DNA of 64,000 nt, taken from positions 75,309 to 139,308 of the forward strand of contig JBBKWB010000045.1 in assembly GCA_037968755.1 (NCBI GenBank), read 5' to 3'. The position numbers and the translations under genes were made by a program. Numbering within the stretch: the stretch's first letter is position 1; each line of letters begins with the position of its first letter. Positions 27,565 through 36,463 of this stretch are shown here, piece after piece. The stretch comes from Woeseia sp037968755 (GTDB lineage Bacteria > Pseudomonadota > Gammaproteobacteria > Steroidobacterales > Woeseiaceae). The notes under the pieces are model-generated. The model saw nothing but the letters and a program-made list of their open reading frames with translations, did no database searches and was not told the DNA's origin.

Positions 27565-28698
27565 TCAGATTCCGCTCTTCACCCGGGCCCATGCGCGAGT
27601 GCGCAGGCGTTCCTGCTTTGGCGATGCAGTGAGGATCGGATACATGATCTCCCAGGTTTTCTCGTCCGGATAAATGCCCGGGTCATTCAATACTTTGGGG
27701 TCCATGTACTCGCGCGCCTTCTTGCTGGCGTTGGCGTAGTACACGTAATTTGAAATGGCCGCGATGATGTCCGGCCGAATGATGAAATTTATGAACAAAT
27801 AGGCATTCTTTTTGTGCGGCGCATCCGCAGGAATGTACATGCCATCGACCCACAAACCAGAACCTTCCTTTGGCACTGTGTAATTGAGTTTGATATCAAG
27901 GCCCGCTTCTTCAGCGCGGGCGGACGCTTGCGCATAGTCGCCCGACCAACTCATGGCCACGCAAACCTCGCGGTTCGGCAGGTCGCTGATCATTTTCGAA
28001 TTGCTGAAATAGCGTATGTACGGCCGCACCAGTTTTAGCTGTGCCTCGGCAGCGGCAATGCTTTCTTCGTCAACGGCATTAGGATCGCGGCCGAGATAAG
28101 CGAGCACCATGGGGAAAATGTCGGTGGGACCGTCCAGAAGACTGACACCGCAGTCCGCTAGTTTCGAGATTACGTCCGGGTCGAATAGCACATCACCACT
28201 GTCCATCGGGTGATCCGGAAGCCGCGCCCGCACCATGTCCTCATTCCAGGCATAACCTGTCGTGCCCCACATGTACGGCACGCTGAAGCCAACGGTTTCT
28301 TCGTACAATTCAGTGTGTTCGAGAATGGCCGGATCGAGGTACTGCACATTGTCCAGCTGCGAAAAATCCAGCTTTTCATATATGCCGATCGGGGCAAGAC
28401 GCGACGAGAACTGACTGCTGTGCACAACAATATCGTAACCGCTGGAGCCGGACAGCAACTTGACGTCGACGACTTCGGACGAGTCGTAGATGTCGTAGTT
28501 AACCTTGATGCCATACTCGGCTTCGAACTTGGCGATTGTGTCGGGGCCAATGTAGTCCGACCAATTGTAGATATTGACCAGCTTCTCGTTCGCCGTTGCG
28601 TCTTTTGTGCTGCCGCCGCAGCTCGCGAGAGACGCCATCGCGAATAGCATCAGCGAATAGCTGGAGAGGCGTTGCGCGATGGACGGGAAAGGGCTCAT
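27565..28698 (-). CDS. potF: Periplasmic putrescine-type solute-binding lipoprotein
   Basis: A 377-residue binding protein with a lipobox LASC (Cys27). It resembles E. coli PotF more than PotD: YNWSDYIGPDTIAKFE near the start, DCGVSLLDGP, AMSWSGDYAQASARA and RTRAWARVKSG at the end all have PotF counterparts. Residues corresponding to ligand contacts in PotF (W, S, D, Y of NWSDY; W and D of SWSGD; Y of YYANA) are kept. The region equivalent to its Glu185 reads PTD and may differ. A diamine-like cationic ligand is therefore likely, although not necessarily putrescine. Confidence 0.87.
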   Translation of the reverse strand: MSPFPSIAQRLSSYSLMLFAMASLASCGGSTKDATANEKLVNIYNWSDYIGPDTIAKFEAEYGIKVNYDIYDSSEVVDVKLLSGSSGYDIVVHSSQFSSRLAPIGIYEKLDFSQLDNVQYLDPAILEHTELYEETVGFSVPYMWGTTGYAWNEDMVRARLPDHPMDSGDVLFDPDVISKLADCGVSLLDGPTDIFPMVLAYLGRDPNAVDEESIAAAEAQLKLVRPYIRYFSNSKMISDLPNREVCVAMSWSGDYAQASARAEEAGLDIKLNYTVPKEGSGLWVDGMYIPADAPHKKNAYLFINFIIRPDIIAAISNYVYYANASKKAREYMDPKVLNDPGIYPDEKTWEIMYPILTASPKQERLRTRAWARVKSGI

Positions 28699-28761
28699 TA
28701 GTGCGATGATTTCAACACTTGCCCACGACTCTTACAATTGCCAATACAAAATATAGGCGCG

Positions 28762-29922
28762 TCACATGCCGTCGAGGCCGCGCTTGCTGAGGCCCCTGGC
28801 AATAATCAGTCTCTGGATCTCGCTGGTGCCTTCCCATATGCGGTCAACCCTCAGTTCGCGGAAAAAGCGTTCGGCAACATTCTCCCGCATGTAGCCACGA
28901 CCGCCAAATATCTGCACGGCGCGATCGGCGACCCGGTTGGCCATCTCCGAGGCATACAGTTTTACCATTGAACAGCGCATGTGCAGCGAATGCAGCGATT
29001 CACCGCGGTCGTGAGCGCCGGCCGCCTCATAGGTCATGAGCCTTGCCGCCCACAATTCTGTAACAGAGTCTGCGAGCATCATCTGGATCGCCTGGCGTTC
29101 GATCAGCGGTTCGCCGCCGACCATGCGTTGCCGTGCAAACTCACTGGCTGCTTCGATCAAGCGTGCTGCCGCACCGCAGGAACGTGCTGCAATCATCAGG
29201 CGTTCGCGCCGGAACCAGCTCTTCGTATACGCCATGTTGTCGCCGGCCGTGCCTACCCGGTTGGCGGCAGGTACCCAGACATCGCTGAAACGATAGGTCG
29301 GATGATGTGCAGCAAAGGTATGGCTGAACGTCGGCGTGTCGATGATCTCGACACCTTTCGTACCCTGGTCAATGAAGAACAACGCATCGCACTGATCTTC
29401 TTCGACGCGACCCTGGAACCAGAAGTAGTTCGCGAGATTGGCGCTTGTGACAAACCATTTCTCGCCATTTAACCGATAGCCGTCGCCGTCACGCTTTGCA
29501 GTTGCGGTCAGAGCGGAGACATCCGAGCCGGGGCCTTCCTCGGTGATCGCATAGCAATCGTGTGCCTCACCGCGCATCAGCGGCAGGATGTAGCGCTCGA
29601 GCTGGTCTTTGCTGCAGGCCTCCAGCATCCAGCTTTGCGGCTCTGCAAAGCACCAGGCGAGGGCGTTGGTAATCCGGCCGAGCTGCTCCCATACGGCTAC
29701 CTGGGTTTCAATCGAGAGGGCAAGACCGCCCAGCTCGGCTGGCATGTCCATGCGACTGAAGCCGAGCTCCCGGGCGCGAGTCTTGTTGCGCTTGCTAATG
29801 TCGGGCGGCAGCACGCCACCGTTGTGTTCGGCCTCGACTTCGTGTGGCAGCAGGTACTCGTCAGCAAATTGCCGCGCGGTTTGTTGCCACGCCCGTGCTT
29901 CATCACTTAGTTGTATGTCCAA
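28762..29922 (-). CDS. Acyl-CoA dehydrogenase family flavoprotein
   Basis: A 386-residue FAD enzyme of standard length. It has the flavin-contact pattern CYAITEEGPGSDVSAL, a later GGRGYM, and WEGTSEIQR at the C-terminus, where the Glu matches the catalytic base of many acyl-CoA dehydrogenases. The start is inferred as TTG at 29922, with GGGGA five bases before it; the open frame runs farther upstream through the tetR gene without homology. It lies 14 bases after tetR and leads into the transporter genes. A desaturation of a CoA-linked intermediate, or a non-CoA substrate, is possible. Confidence 0.85.
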   Translation of the reverse strand: MDIQLSDEARAWQQTARQFADEYLLPHEVEAEHNGGVLPPDISKRNKTRARELGFSRMDMPAELGGLALSIETQVAVWEQLGRITNALAWCFAEPQSWMLEACSKDQLERYILPLMRGEAHDCYAITEEGPGSDVSALTATAKRDGDGYRLNGEKWFVTSANLANYFWFQGRVEEDQCDALFFIDQGTKGVEIIDTPTFSHTFAAHHPTYRFSDVWVPAANRVGTAGDNMAYTKSWFRRERLMIAARSCGAAARLIEAASEFARQRMVGGEPLIERQAIQMMLADSVTELWAARLMTYEAAGAHDRGESLHSLHMRCSMVKLYASEMANRVADRAVQIFGGRGYMRENVAERFFRELRVDRIWEGTSEIQRLIIARGLSKRGLDGM

Positions 29923-29936
29923 TGACGTCCCCGTGT

Positions 29937-30560
29937 TTATTTGTAGTGTTGCGGAAAGACGGCCTGCAGGTAGCTGTAGACTGCCACCATGGCCGCCTCG
30001 CGGCTGAAGTTTTTCGGGCTGATCAGGCAGGACAGCCAAAGTCCCTCGGTCATTGCCGACAAGGCAGTCGCCACGGTATTCGATTCGATCGTGTACCCAC
30101 CTTCGTCGATGATTTCCCTGCACAAGCCGCGAATGACCGCGCCGTAGTGTCGGTCGCGGTCCTGGCAAATCTTCCGGTAGGTTGGCACTGCTTTCACTTC
30201 GCCCCAAAATGCGAACCAGACAGCCAATTTGTGTGGGTCACAGACGCTGGGCTTGAAATCCATTTCCATCAACGCCTGCAATTTGTCGGCGGCGGCAGGG
30301 CCTGCGCGCTCCAGTACGGATTCGAATTGCTGCCGGTAGTCCTCGGCCAGGTAGTTCAGGGTCTCCCGGAGGAGGTTGTCTTTGCTCGCAAAGTGCAGGT
30401 TGACGATCCCCTGGGACAGGTTGGCCGCTTTGGCTACATCGCTGAGTTTCGTGCCACCGATGCCGTTTTTGGAAATGCAGCGCAAAGTGGCATCGATCAG
30501 CTGCTGGCGCCGAATTTCGCGTTTCTCAGTCCGGCTCAGTTTCTTCTCAATGGCGGCCAA
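29937..30560 (-). CDS. TetR-family repressor, BetI-like
   Basis: A 207-residue regulator. The N-terminal HTH reads RRQQLIDATLRCISKNGIGGTKLSDVAKAANLSQGIVNLHFASKDNLL, closely following BetI, the choline-sensing repressor. The C-terminal region also matches it (AVWFAFWGEV, TALSAMTEGLWL). The nominal ATG at 30620 lies within an operator palindrome, so a TTG at 30560 with GGAG 7 bases upstream is the better start. It is first in the leftward operon and divergent from the aminotransferase operon, and probably controls both. A quaternary-amine or amino-aldehyde ligand is inferred from the BetI likeness. Confidence 0.82.
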   Translation of the reverse strand: MAAIEKKLSRTEKREIRRQQLIDATLRCISKNGIGGTKLSDVAKAANLSQGIVNLHFASKDNLLRETLNYLAEDYRQQFESVLERAGPAAADKLQALMEMDFKPSVCDPHKLAVWFAFWGEVKAVPTYRKICQDRDRHYGAVIRGLCREIIDEGGYTIESNTVATALSAMTEGLWLSCLISPKNFSREAAMVAVYSYLQAVFPQHYK

Positions 30561-30603
30561 GCGGTGTCTCCGGGGTAGCTTGCATGGCCGCAGTTTGCCA
30601 TAA

Positions 30604-30621
30604 AATGAATGGCCATTCATT
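30604..30621. promoter_or_regulatory. Perfect palindromic operator between tetR and the catabolic operon
   Basis: AATGAATGG is followed directly by its exact reverse complement CCATTCATT, an 18-base perfect palindrome, with an extra CATT repeat to its right. It lies between divergent operons, 44 bases upstream of the proposed tetR start and 68 bases before the aminotransferase start. It is a typical size and position for a TetR-family operator. Confidence 0.75.
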
Positions 30622-30630
30622 CATTTTTCT

Positions 30631-30666
30631 GGACTTCAAAAGCATCTTCGTGAGACGCTTAAGTCC
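30631..30666 (+). repeat. Imperfect inverted repeat in the aminotransferase leader
   Basis: GGACTT...AAGTCC form the outer arms and AAGCATCT...AGACGCTT the inner arms (one mismatch) around TCGTG. It lies between the palindromic operator and the ribosome-binding site GGAGG (30680-30684). It could be an mRNA leader stem-loop or a second protein-binding site. Confidence 0.4.
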
Positions 30667-30688
30667 TTCATAGCCTGATGGAGGCTGT

Positions 30689-32023
30689 ATGCGGTGTCTC
30701 GACAAATCTAATCGTCATTTCCAAAAAGCCATTACCCGCCTGCCGCTTGGGGTCTCTTCGAATTTCCGCTACTGGGGCGATGACAAGACTATTTATGTCA
30801 AACGCGGCAAAGGCGCGCGGCTGTGGGATATCGATGGCAACGAATACATTGATTATCGACTTGCCTACGGGCCGGCAATCCTCGGCTACGCAGATGAGCG
30901 AGTAGACGCGGCAGCCCGCGAAGGCATGAACGTCGGCGGCGTGTTTGCCCTGTCTACCGAACTTGAGTACGAAGTGGCCGAGCGCGTACATGACATGGTG
31001 CCCTCCGCGGAGCTGATCAGGTTCTCAAATTCAGGAACCGAGGCCGTTATGGCGGCGCTGCGGATTGCGCGTGCGCAAACAGGCAAAGACAGTCACATCT
31101 GTGTTGAAGGCGGCTATCACGGCGTCTTTACCGAAGTGCTCTGGTACTCGGATGTGGAAGACTGGAGTCCAAAAGACGGAGACCCGGAGCTACTGCCGTA
31201 CGGCGATGGCGTGCCCGCGATCGTGAAGCCGCTGTTCCACACCGTGCCACTCAATGACGTCGATGCGCTGGAAGCCATGCTCAAGCGCTGGCACAAGGAT
31301 GTGGGCGCATTCCTGATTGAACCGATCATGGGTAATTGCTGCGGACTGGCGGCAACTCGCGAGTACATGCAGGCAGCGCGCCGTTTGTGCGACAGCTACG
31401 GCGTACTCATGATAATTGACGAGGTGAAAACCGGGTTCCGCGTTGCCAAGGGCGGCGTGCAGGAGTTACTCGGTGTGCAAGCAGACATTTGTACATTCGC
31501 GAAAGCGATTGCCAACGGATACCCGATATCCGTCGTTGCAGGCCGCGAAGACATCATGCGCAACGTGGGTGACGGTGTTGTGCACGGTGGCACTTTTACG
31601 GGCCACAGCGTGTCGCTTGCGGCGGCGAATTGCACATTGCAGATCCTCAAAGAAACCGACGCCCTGGCCAGCATCGCTCGTTACGGCACCAAAATGAAAG
31701 CAGGTCTAAGCCAGATTCTGGGCAAGCGCGGCATCGCCCACTGCTTTACCGGGCACGAAGCGATGATGGGATTGTTCTTCGCCGAGAAAGCACCTGGCGA
31801 TTACCGGGACTGGGTCAATACCGACTACGAGTTTTACAATTCACTGGCGCCGGAACTGCATGATCTCGGTATTCTGGTTGAGCCGGACTCACGTGAACCC
31901 TGGTTTTTCTGTGAGGCTCACGATATGAAATGCCTAGATGAAACGCTGGACAAGTTTGAGCGCGCAGCGGACATTACCTTGAACAAAATTGCTGCGAAGG
32001 CCGGTGCGAAAAAACGGCAATAA
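30689..32023 (+). CDS. Class III aminotransferase, HemL-like subgroup
   Basis: A 444-residue PLP enzyme resembling glutamate-1-semialdehyde aminomutase-type aminotransferases. It shows the substrate-entry pattern PLGVSSNFRYWGDDKTIYVKRGKGARLWDIDGNEYIDY, the cofactor region FSNSGTEAVMAALRIAR, MIIDEVKTGFR, the PLP Lys in CTFAKAIANGYP, and GGTFTGHSVSLAAA. GGAGG precedes the ATG by 4 bases. It heads the rightward operon with the flavoproteins and aldehyde dehydrogenase. In this context it more plausibly transfers an amino group in catabolism than makes haem precursors. Confidence 0.87.
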   Translation: MRCLDKSNRHFQKAITRLPLGVSSNFRYWGDDKTIYVKRGKGARLWDIDGNEYIDYRLAYGPAILGYADERVDAAAREGMNVGGVFALSTELEYEVAERVHDMVPSAELIRFSNSGTEAVMAALRIARAQTGKDSHICVEGGYHGVFTEVLWYSDVEDWSPKDGDPELLPYGDGVPAIVKPLFHTVPLNDVDALEAMLKRWHKDVGAFLIEPIMGNCCGLAATREYMQAARRLCDSYGVLMIIDEVKTGFRVAKGGVQELLGVQADICTFAKAIANGYPISVVAGREDIMRNVGDGVVHGGTFTGHSVSLAAANCTLQILKETDALASIARYGTKMKAGLSQILGKRGIAHCFTGHEAMMGLFFAEKAPGDYRDWVNTDYEFYNSLAPELHDLGILVEPDSREPWFFCEAHDMKCLDETLDKFERAADITLNKIAAKAGAKKRQ

Positions 32024-32096
32024 GTGGCACGCCGCGCCCGGCCGACACTCGCACGGCAGAACGGCACGCACGGACCCCGGGGAGCGATCCTGAACA

Positions 32097-33713
32097 ATGA
32101 AAACTTATGACGCGATAGTCGTCGGCGCAGGCCACAACGGCCTGACCAACGCAGCCTTCCTGGCAAAAGCCGGGTTGAACGTGCTGTGTGTTGAAAAAAA
32201 CGACTACATCGGTGGTGCGGCGGTAAGCCGTAATCTGTACAAGGACTGGATCTACTCCAACTGTTCTTATGTCTGTTCGCTGCTGCGCCCGGAGATTTTC
32301 CGCGCCCTTGAGTTGCACCGGCATGGCCTGCAGGTAACGCCCTACGGCGGCGGCGTTACGTTAATGGAGAACGGCGACTACTTTGGTTCGTATTGGGATC
32401 ATGACGTTGCGCATCGTGAGTTCGCACGCCATTCCAAACACGACGCTGATGCCTATGACCGTTACTCGGCTGATGTCATGCGCCAATGCCGTTTCATTCG
32501 CGATTTCCTGATGCGTACGCCGCCCGACCCGACCTCGTTCAAGCCGCGCGACATCAAGGAACTTATCCATCTAGGTGGGAAGTTCATGGAAATGGGCGAA
32601 GACCGGATGTACGACACTATCCGTTTCTGGACCATGAGCGTTGCCGAGTACCTCGAGGAGTACTTCGAAACCGACGTGATCAAAACGGCGTTATCAGGCA
32701 GCGGCATCATCGGCACCGCACTCGGTATTCACTCGCCGGGCACGGCCTACGTATTGTTACATCACTACATGGGCGAAGTTGACGGCAACGTTGGCTCCTG
32801 GGGTTTTGCGCGCGGCGGCATGGGCTCGGTGTCCAAGGCTATTGCCGGTGCGTTTCAGGCCTACGGCGGCGAGTTACGTACCGACGCCGGTGTAGAGCAG
32901 ATAGTCGTGAAGAACGGCAAAGTGAAAGGTGTTGCCTTAACCACAGGCGAAGAAATCGATGCGCCCGTCGTTGTCTCAGGCATGGACGTTAAGCGCACCT
33001 TCCTGAAATGCATGGACAAGAACGACTTGCCCGAGCCGTTCTGGAACCGGGTGAATAATTTCAAGATTCGCGGCTCCTCCGGCAAGGTCAATATTGCACT
33101 CGACGGCTTGCCGACATTCCCGGCGTTGCCAAAAGGCAGCCCGCTGCTTGATGGCGACATGCATTTTATTGACTCGATGGAACGCATGGAACGCGCCTAT
33201 GACGACTGGAAGGAAGGCACCTGGTCGAAAGACCCGTACATCGACATGCTGATCCCGACCGTCAACGATCCGACGATGGCGCCGCCAGGAAAGCACTTCA
33301 TGAGCTGCTTCGTACAGTACTGCCCACCAAAAGTGGAAGGTCGCGAGTGGACCAATGAGGAACGCGATGAGTTTGGCCAGACCGTGATCAACCAGATCGC
33401 CGACTACAGTCCAGACTTCAAGGACCTGATCCTGCATGCCGAAGTCCGCACGCCGAAAGAGATTGAAGATGAGGCGGGCCTGACCGAGGGCAATATTTTC
33501 CACGGCGAACTCACGATGGACCAGCTGTTATTTAATCGCCCTGTACCCGGCTACGCACAATATCGCGGCCCGGTCGGCGGTTTGTACATGTGCGGTTCCA
33601 GCACCCACCCCGGCGGCGGCGTCATGGCAGCGCCCGGTGCGAATGCCGCGCGTGAGATATTGCTGGACCTGAAACGTCACAACACCGTACCGGAGAATTT
33701 TGGCGATGACTGA
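32097..33713 (+). CDS. FAD-dependent oxidoreductase, PYROXD2/phytoene-dehydrogenase-like (first of two)
   Basis: A 538-residue flavoprotein. The dinucleotide-binding motif AIVVGAGHNGLTNAAFLAKAG and the acidic end of strand 2 (VEKND) sit at the N-terminus. The FAD-binding tail GLYMCGSSTHPGGGVMAAPG is characteristic of the COG1233 group. No membrane segments are seen. This group includes carotenoid desaturases and amine-oxidising relatives; the locus favours oxidation of an amine-like substrate. It is a paralogue of the next gene, which starts inside its last codons. Confidence 0.85.
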   Translation: MKTYDAIVVGAGHNGLTNAAFLAKAGLNVLCVEKNDYIGGAAVSRNLYKDWIYSNCSYVCSLLRPEIFRALELHRHGLQVTPYGGGVTLMENGDYFGSYWDHDVAHREFARHSKHDADAYDRYSADVMRQCRFIRDFLMRTPPDPTSFKPRDIKELIHLGGKFMEMGEDRMYDTIRFWTMSVAEYLEEYFETDVIKTALSGSGIIGTALGIHSPGTAYVLLHHYMGEVDGNVGSWGFARGGMGSVSKAIAGAFQAYGGELRTDAGVEQIVVKNGKVKGVALTTGEEIDAPVVVSGMDVKRTFLKCMDKNDLPEPFWNRVNNFKIRGSSGKVNIALDGLPTFPALPKGSPLLDGDMHFIDSMERMERAYDDWKEGTWSKDPYIDMLIPTVNDPTMAPPGKHFMSCFVQYCPPKVEGREWTNEERDEFGQTVINQIADYSPDFKDLILHAEVRTPKEIEDEAGLTEGNIFHGELTMDQLLFNRPVPGYAQYRGPVGGLYMCGSSTHPGGGVMAAPGANAAREILLDLKRHNTVPENFGDD

Positions 33714-35250
33714 GCGATTTGATGCCATTGTCATCGGCGCTGGCCACAATGGCCTTGTGTGCGCCGCCATGCTGGCGAAAGCCGGCCGTGACGTACTGGT
33801 CCTCGAGGCACGCGACCAGGTGGGCGGTGCCGCCGCCACCGACACCTTTGCGCCCGGTTTTTCCGTCTCCAGCGGCGCGCATCTGCTGTACGGCCTGCAA
33901 CCCGATGTACTGAGCGACCTTGGTGTGAAACCCGAGCTTGCCAGCGACAACCTGCGCACGATCGCGTTGGGCAGCAATGGCAGCCACGTGCGTCTGCGTG
34001 GCAATGAAGTCGAGGGGGTCGATGCGGCAGATCAGCAGCAGTTTCGTGAATTTCACAAGAACATGCGGCGCTTTGCCCGCCTGTTGAATCGCCACCTGAA
34101 TCGAAAGCCACCGCGTCTCGGTACGAAAGACCGTGGTGATCTCATGTCGCTGGCGAAACTGGGCTTTGACGTTCGCAGGCTTGGCAAAACCGACATGCGC
34201 GAGTTCCTGCGACTGATCGGCATGAATATTTATGACGAACTGGAAGAGCGCTTCGCGAATCCCTTGCTGAAAGGCGCGTTGAGTCTGGATGCTGTGCTGG
34301 GAACGCATCTCGGCCCGCGATCTCCGAACACTATTCTGACTTACCTGTACCGCATGGCTGCAAACGACGGCCGGCTCGCTACGCCAGTTGGCGGCATGGG
34401 CGCCGTTAGCGAGATGCTGGCGAACTGTGCGCGCGACTACGGCGTCAACGTTCGCACCGGCCAAAATGTGAAACGTGTGGTGGTTGAAAACGGCCGGGTT
34501 GCTGGTGTCGAAACCGACGGCGGCGAGATCTACGAAAGCCTGACCGTGATCTCGAACGCGGACCCGAAGCGTACGATCATGGACCTCACTGGCACGCGGC
34601 ACGTCGAAACCGGCTTTACACGCCGCGTGCACAATATTCGCATGCGCGGCAACGCGGCGAAGCTGCATCTCGCGCTGGATCATTTACCGACGATCGCTGG
34701 CATCGAGAAAAAAGATTTCGCGGCGCGCTTTGTGATTGCCCCGGATGTTGATTACGTCGAACGCGCATTCAATCCAGCGAAGTACCGCGAGTTTTCGCCA
34801 AAGCCGGTACTCGAGATCACGTTTCCCAGTTTCCGCGACCCTGGCCTCGCGCCGTCCGGCAAGCACGTCATGTCGGCCATCGTGCAATACGCACCGTATG
34901 AATTGAAAGCAGGCTGGGACGATGCGGCCCGTGCGGCATTCGAAACCTGCATCATGGACACGCTGAACACCTGCATGCCGGACCTGGCCGGTCACGTAGA
35001 GGCGTCTGAATTGTTATTGCCCGCCGACTTCGAGAAGCGTTTCGGCATGGGCGGTGGTCACTGGCATCACGGTGAACTGACGCTCGATCAGTTCATGTTC
35101 GTGCGCCCGGTCGGCGGTGCTGCGCAGTACGCGCTGCCACTTGATGGTTTGTATCTTTGCGGCGCTGGCGCGCACCCGGGTGGCAACGTATCGGGTGCGG
35201 CGGGTCGTAATGCCGCGCTGGCGATACTCGCGAAGGAGAAAGGCGCATGA
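33706..35250 (+). CDS. FAD-dependent oxidoreductase, PYROXD2-like (second of two)
   Basis: A 514-residue paralogue of the preceding flavoprotein with the same ends: AIVIGAGHNGLVCAAMLAKAG at the start and GLYLCGAGAHPGGNVSGAAG near the C-terminus. The ATG at 33706 overlaps the previous stop by 8 bases, and a TTG at 33700 is also in frame. The central substrate regions differ more than the FAD-binding ends, so the pair could act on successive intermediates or form a heteromer. It overlaps the GcvT-like gene by 4 bases. Confidence 0.85.
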   Translation: MTERFDAIVIGAGHNGLVCAAMLAKAGRDVLVLEARDQVGGAAATDTFAPGFSVSSGAHLLYGLQPDVLSDLGVKPELASDNLRTIALGSNGSHVRLRGNEVEGVDAADQQQFREFHKNMRRFARLLNRHLNRKPPRLGTKDRGDLMSLAKLGFDVRRLGKTDMREFLRLIGMNIYDELEERFANPLLKGALSLDAVLGTHLGPRSPNTILTYLYRMAANDGRLATPVGGMGAVSEMLANCARDYGVNVRTGQNVKRVVVENGRVAGVETDGGEIYESLTVISNADPKRTIMDLTGTRHVETGFTRRVHNIRMRGNAAKLHLALDHLPTIAGIEKKDFAARFVIAPDVDYVERAFNPAKYREFSPKPVLEITFPSFRDPGLAPSGKHVMSAIVQYAPYELKAGWDDAARAAFETCIMDTLNTCMPDLAGHVEASELLLPADFEKRFGMGGGHWHHGELTLDQFMFVRPVGGAAQYALPLDGLYLCGAGAHPGGNVSGAAGRNAALAILAKEKGA

Positions 35251-36452
35251 CCGAGCGAAAGATAGTTCAGGTTGAACAAGGCCGCTTGCGCACGCCATTT
35301 CATTCGCGGATTAGCAAGCTTGACCGCCTGAATGAATGGCACGCGTGGAAGGGCTATACCGCCGCGGACGCGCTGTACGATGCCGAGCTGGAATACTTCG
35401 CGATACGCAACAGCACCGCAGTATTCGATCTCACACCAATGACCAAGTACCGAATCACGGGTCCCGACGCGCTCGTCTACCTTGATCGCCTCGTCACACG
35501 CGACATGAACAAAATACGTGTTGGCCGGGTGGCCTACGCTGCATGGTGCGATGACCAGGGGCAAGTAATTGACGACGGCACTATTTTTCACTTGCGTGAC
35601 GGCGAGTATCGTTTGTGCTCGCAGGAGCGCCACCTGTCGTGGCTGACGTCGGCTGCCCTCGGCATGGATGTGACGATTCGCGAGGAGACGGCCGAGATTG
35701 CCGCGCTTGCCGTGCAGGGCCCGACGTGCTTCAGCATCCTGGAGAAAGTCGGCATCCCCGGCCTCGGAGAATTGAAGCCGTTCGGGCTGATGCATTCGGA
35801 TTTCGAGGGCGAAGAGCTGATGATTTCGCGCACGGGCTTCACCGGTGATCTCGGCTACGAATTGTGGATCGACGCCAAAAAAGCCGGAGCGCTGTGGGAC
35901 GCATTGTTCGAAGCGGGCAAGTTGCATGGCATCACCGCGATCGGTACGCATGCGCTGGACATGGCGCGTATCGAAGCGGGCTTCCTGACGGCGGGTGTCG
36001 ATTTCGTGCCGGCGATGGAGACGGTGCGCAGCGGTCGTTCGCGTTCACCGCTGGAACTGGGCTTGTCCTGGCTCGTCGATTTCAAGAAACCGAATTTCAA
36101 CGGTCGCCGCGCACTGGCTGAAGAGCAGCGCAATGGATCCACCTGGCGGCTCGTCAAGCTGGATATCGAGGGCAACAAGCCCGCGCACCACTCGTATATC
36201 TACACGAAGGTACGCGGTCGTCTCAAGCAGGCAGGCTTCGTAACGTCGGCTACCTGGTCGCCAGTGTGCAAACAGAACATCGCGATCGGTACTGTGCGCA
36301 TGCCGTACGGTGAAACAAACAGTGATATGTGGGTCGAGATTTACTACCAGCGCGAAATGCACTGGTCTCGGGTGATGGCCAAAGCGACCGTAGTCGACAA
36401 GCCGTTCTGGGATCCCGCGCGCCGCCGAGCAACGCCGCCCGGCCCGTTCTAG
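35247..36452 (+). CDS. GcvT-like aminomethyltransferase / C1 transfer protein
   Basis: A 401-residue member of the glycine cleavage T-protein family, which bind tetrahydrofolate and accept one-carbon units from amines or, in DmdA, from DMSP. Visible family elements are AVFDLTPMTKYRITGPDALVYLDRL, an Asp pair in QVIDDGTIF (D109/D110) and RTGFTGDLGYELW, then IEAGF and the C-terminal barrel domain. No glycine cleavage H or P genes are nearby, so it is not the housekeeping enzyme. Its location suggests capturing N-methyl or methylene groups released by the oxidases. Confidence 0.85.
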   Translation: MTERKIVQVEQGRLRTPFHSRISKLDRLNEWHAWKGYTAADALYDAELEYFAIRNSTAVFDLTPMTKYRITGPDALVYLDRLVTRDMNKIRVGRVAYAAWCDDQGQVIDDGTIFHLRDGEYRLCSQERHLSWLTSAALGMDVTIREETAEIAALAVQGPTCFSILEKVGIPGLGELKPFGLMHSDFEGEELMISRTGFTGDLGYELWIDAKKAGALWDALFEAGKLHGITAIGTHALDMARIEAGFLTAGVDFVPAMETVRSGRSRSPLELGLSWLVDFKKPNFNGRRALAEEQRNGSTWRLVKLDIEGNKPAHHSYIYTKVRGRLKQAGFVTSATWSPVCKQNIAIGTVRMPYGETNSDMWVEIYYQREMHWSRVMAKATVVDKPFWDPARRRATPPGPF

Positions 36453-36463
36453 CGACCCTACGC

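Noticed and set aside
30689..32023. Haem-synthesis glutamate-1-semialdehyde aminomutase (hemL)
   Set aside because: The protein resembles HemL but is embedded in an amine catabolic operon under a TetR-type operator, so housekeeping haem synthesis is unlikely.
33622..34683. Long 353-codon antisense frame under the second PYROXD2-like gene
   Set aside because: It is a shadow of a well-supported flavoprotein gene on the plus strand, with His/Arg-rich composition and no family features. Several other long antisense frames (58-777, 3716-4477, 35088-35951) were dismissed for the same reason.
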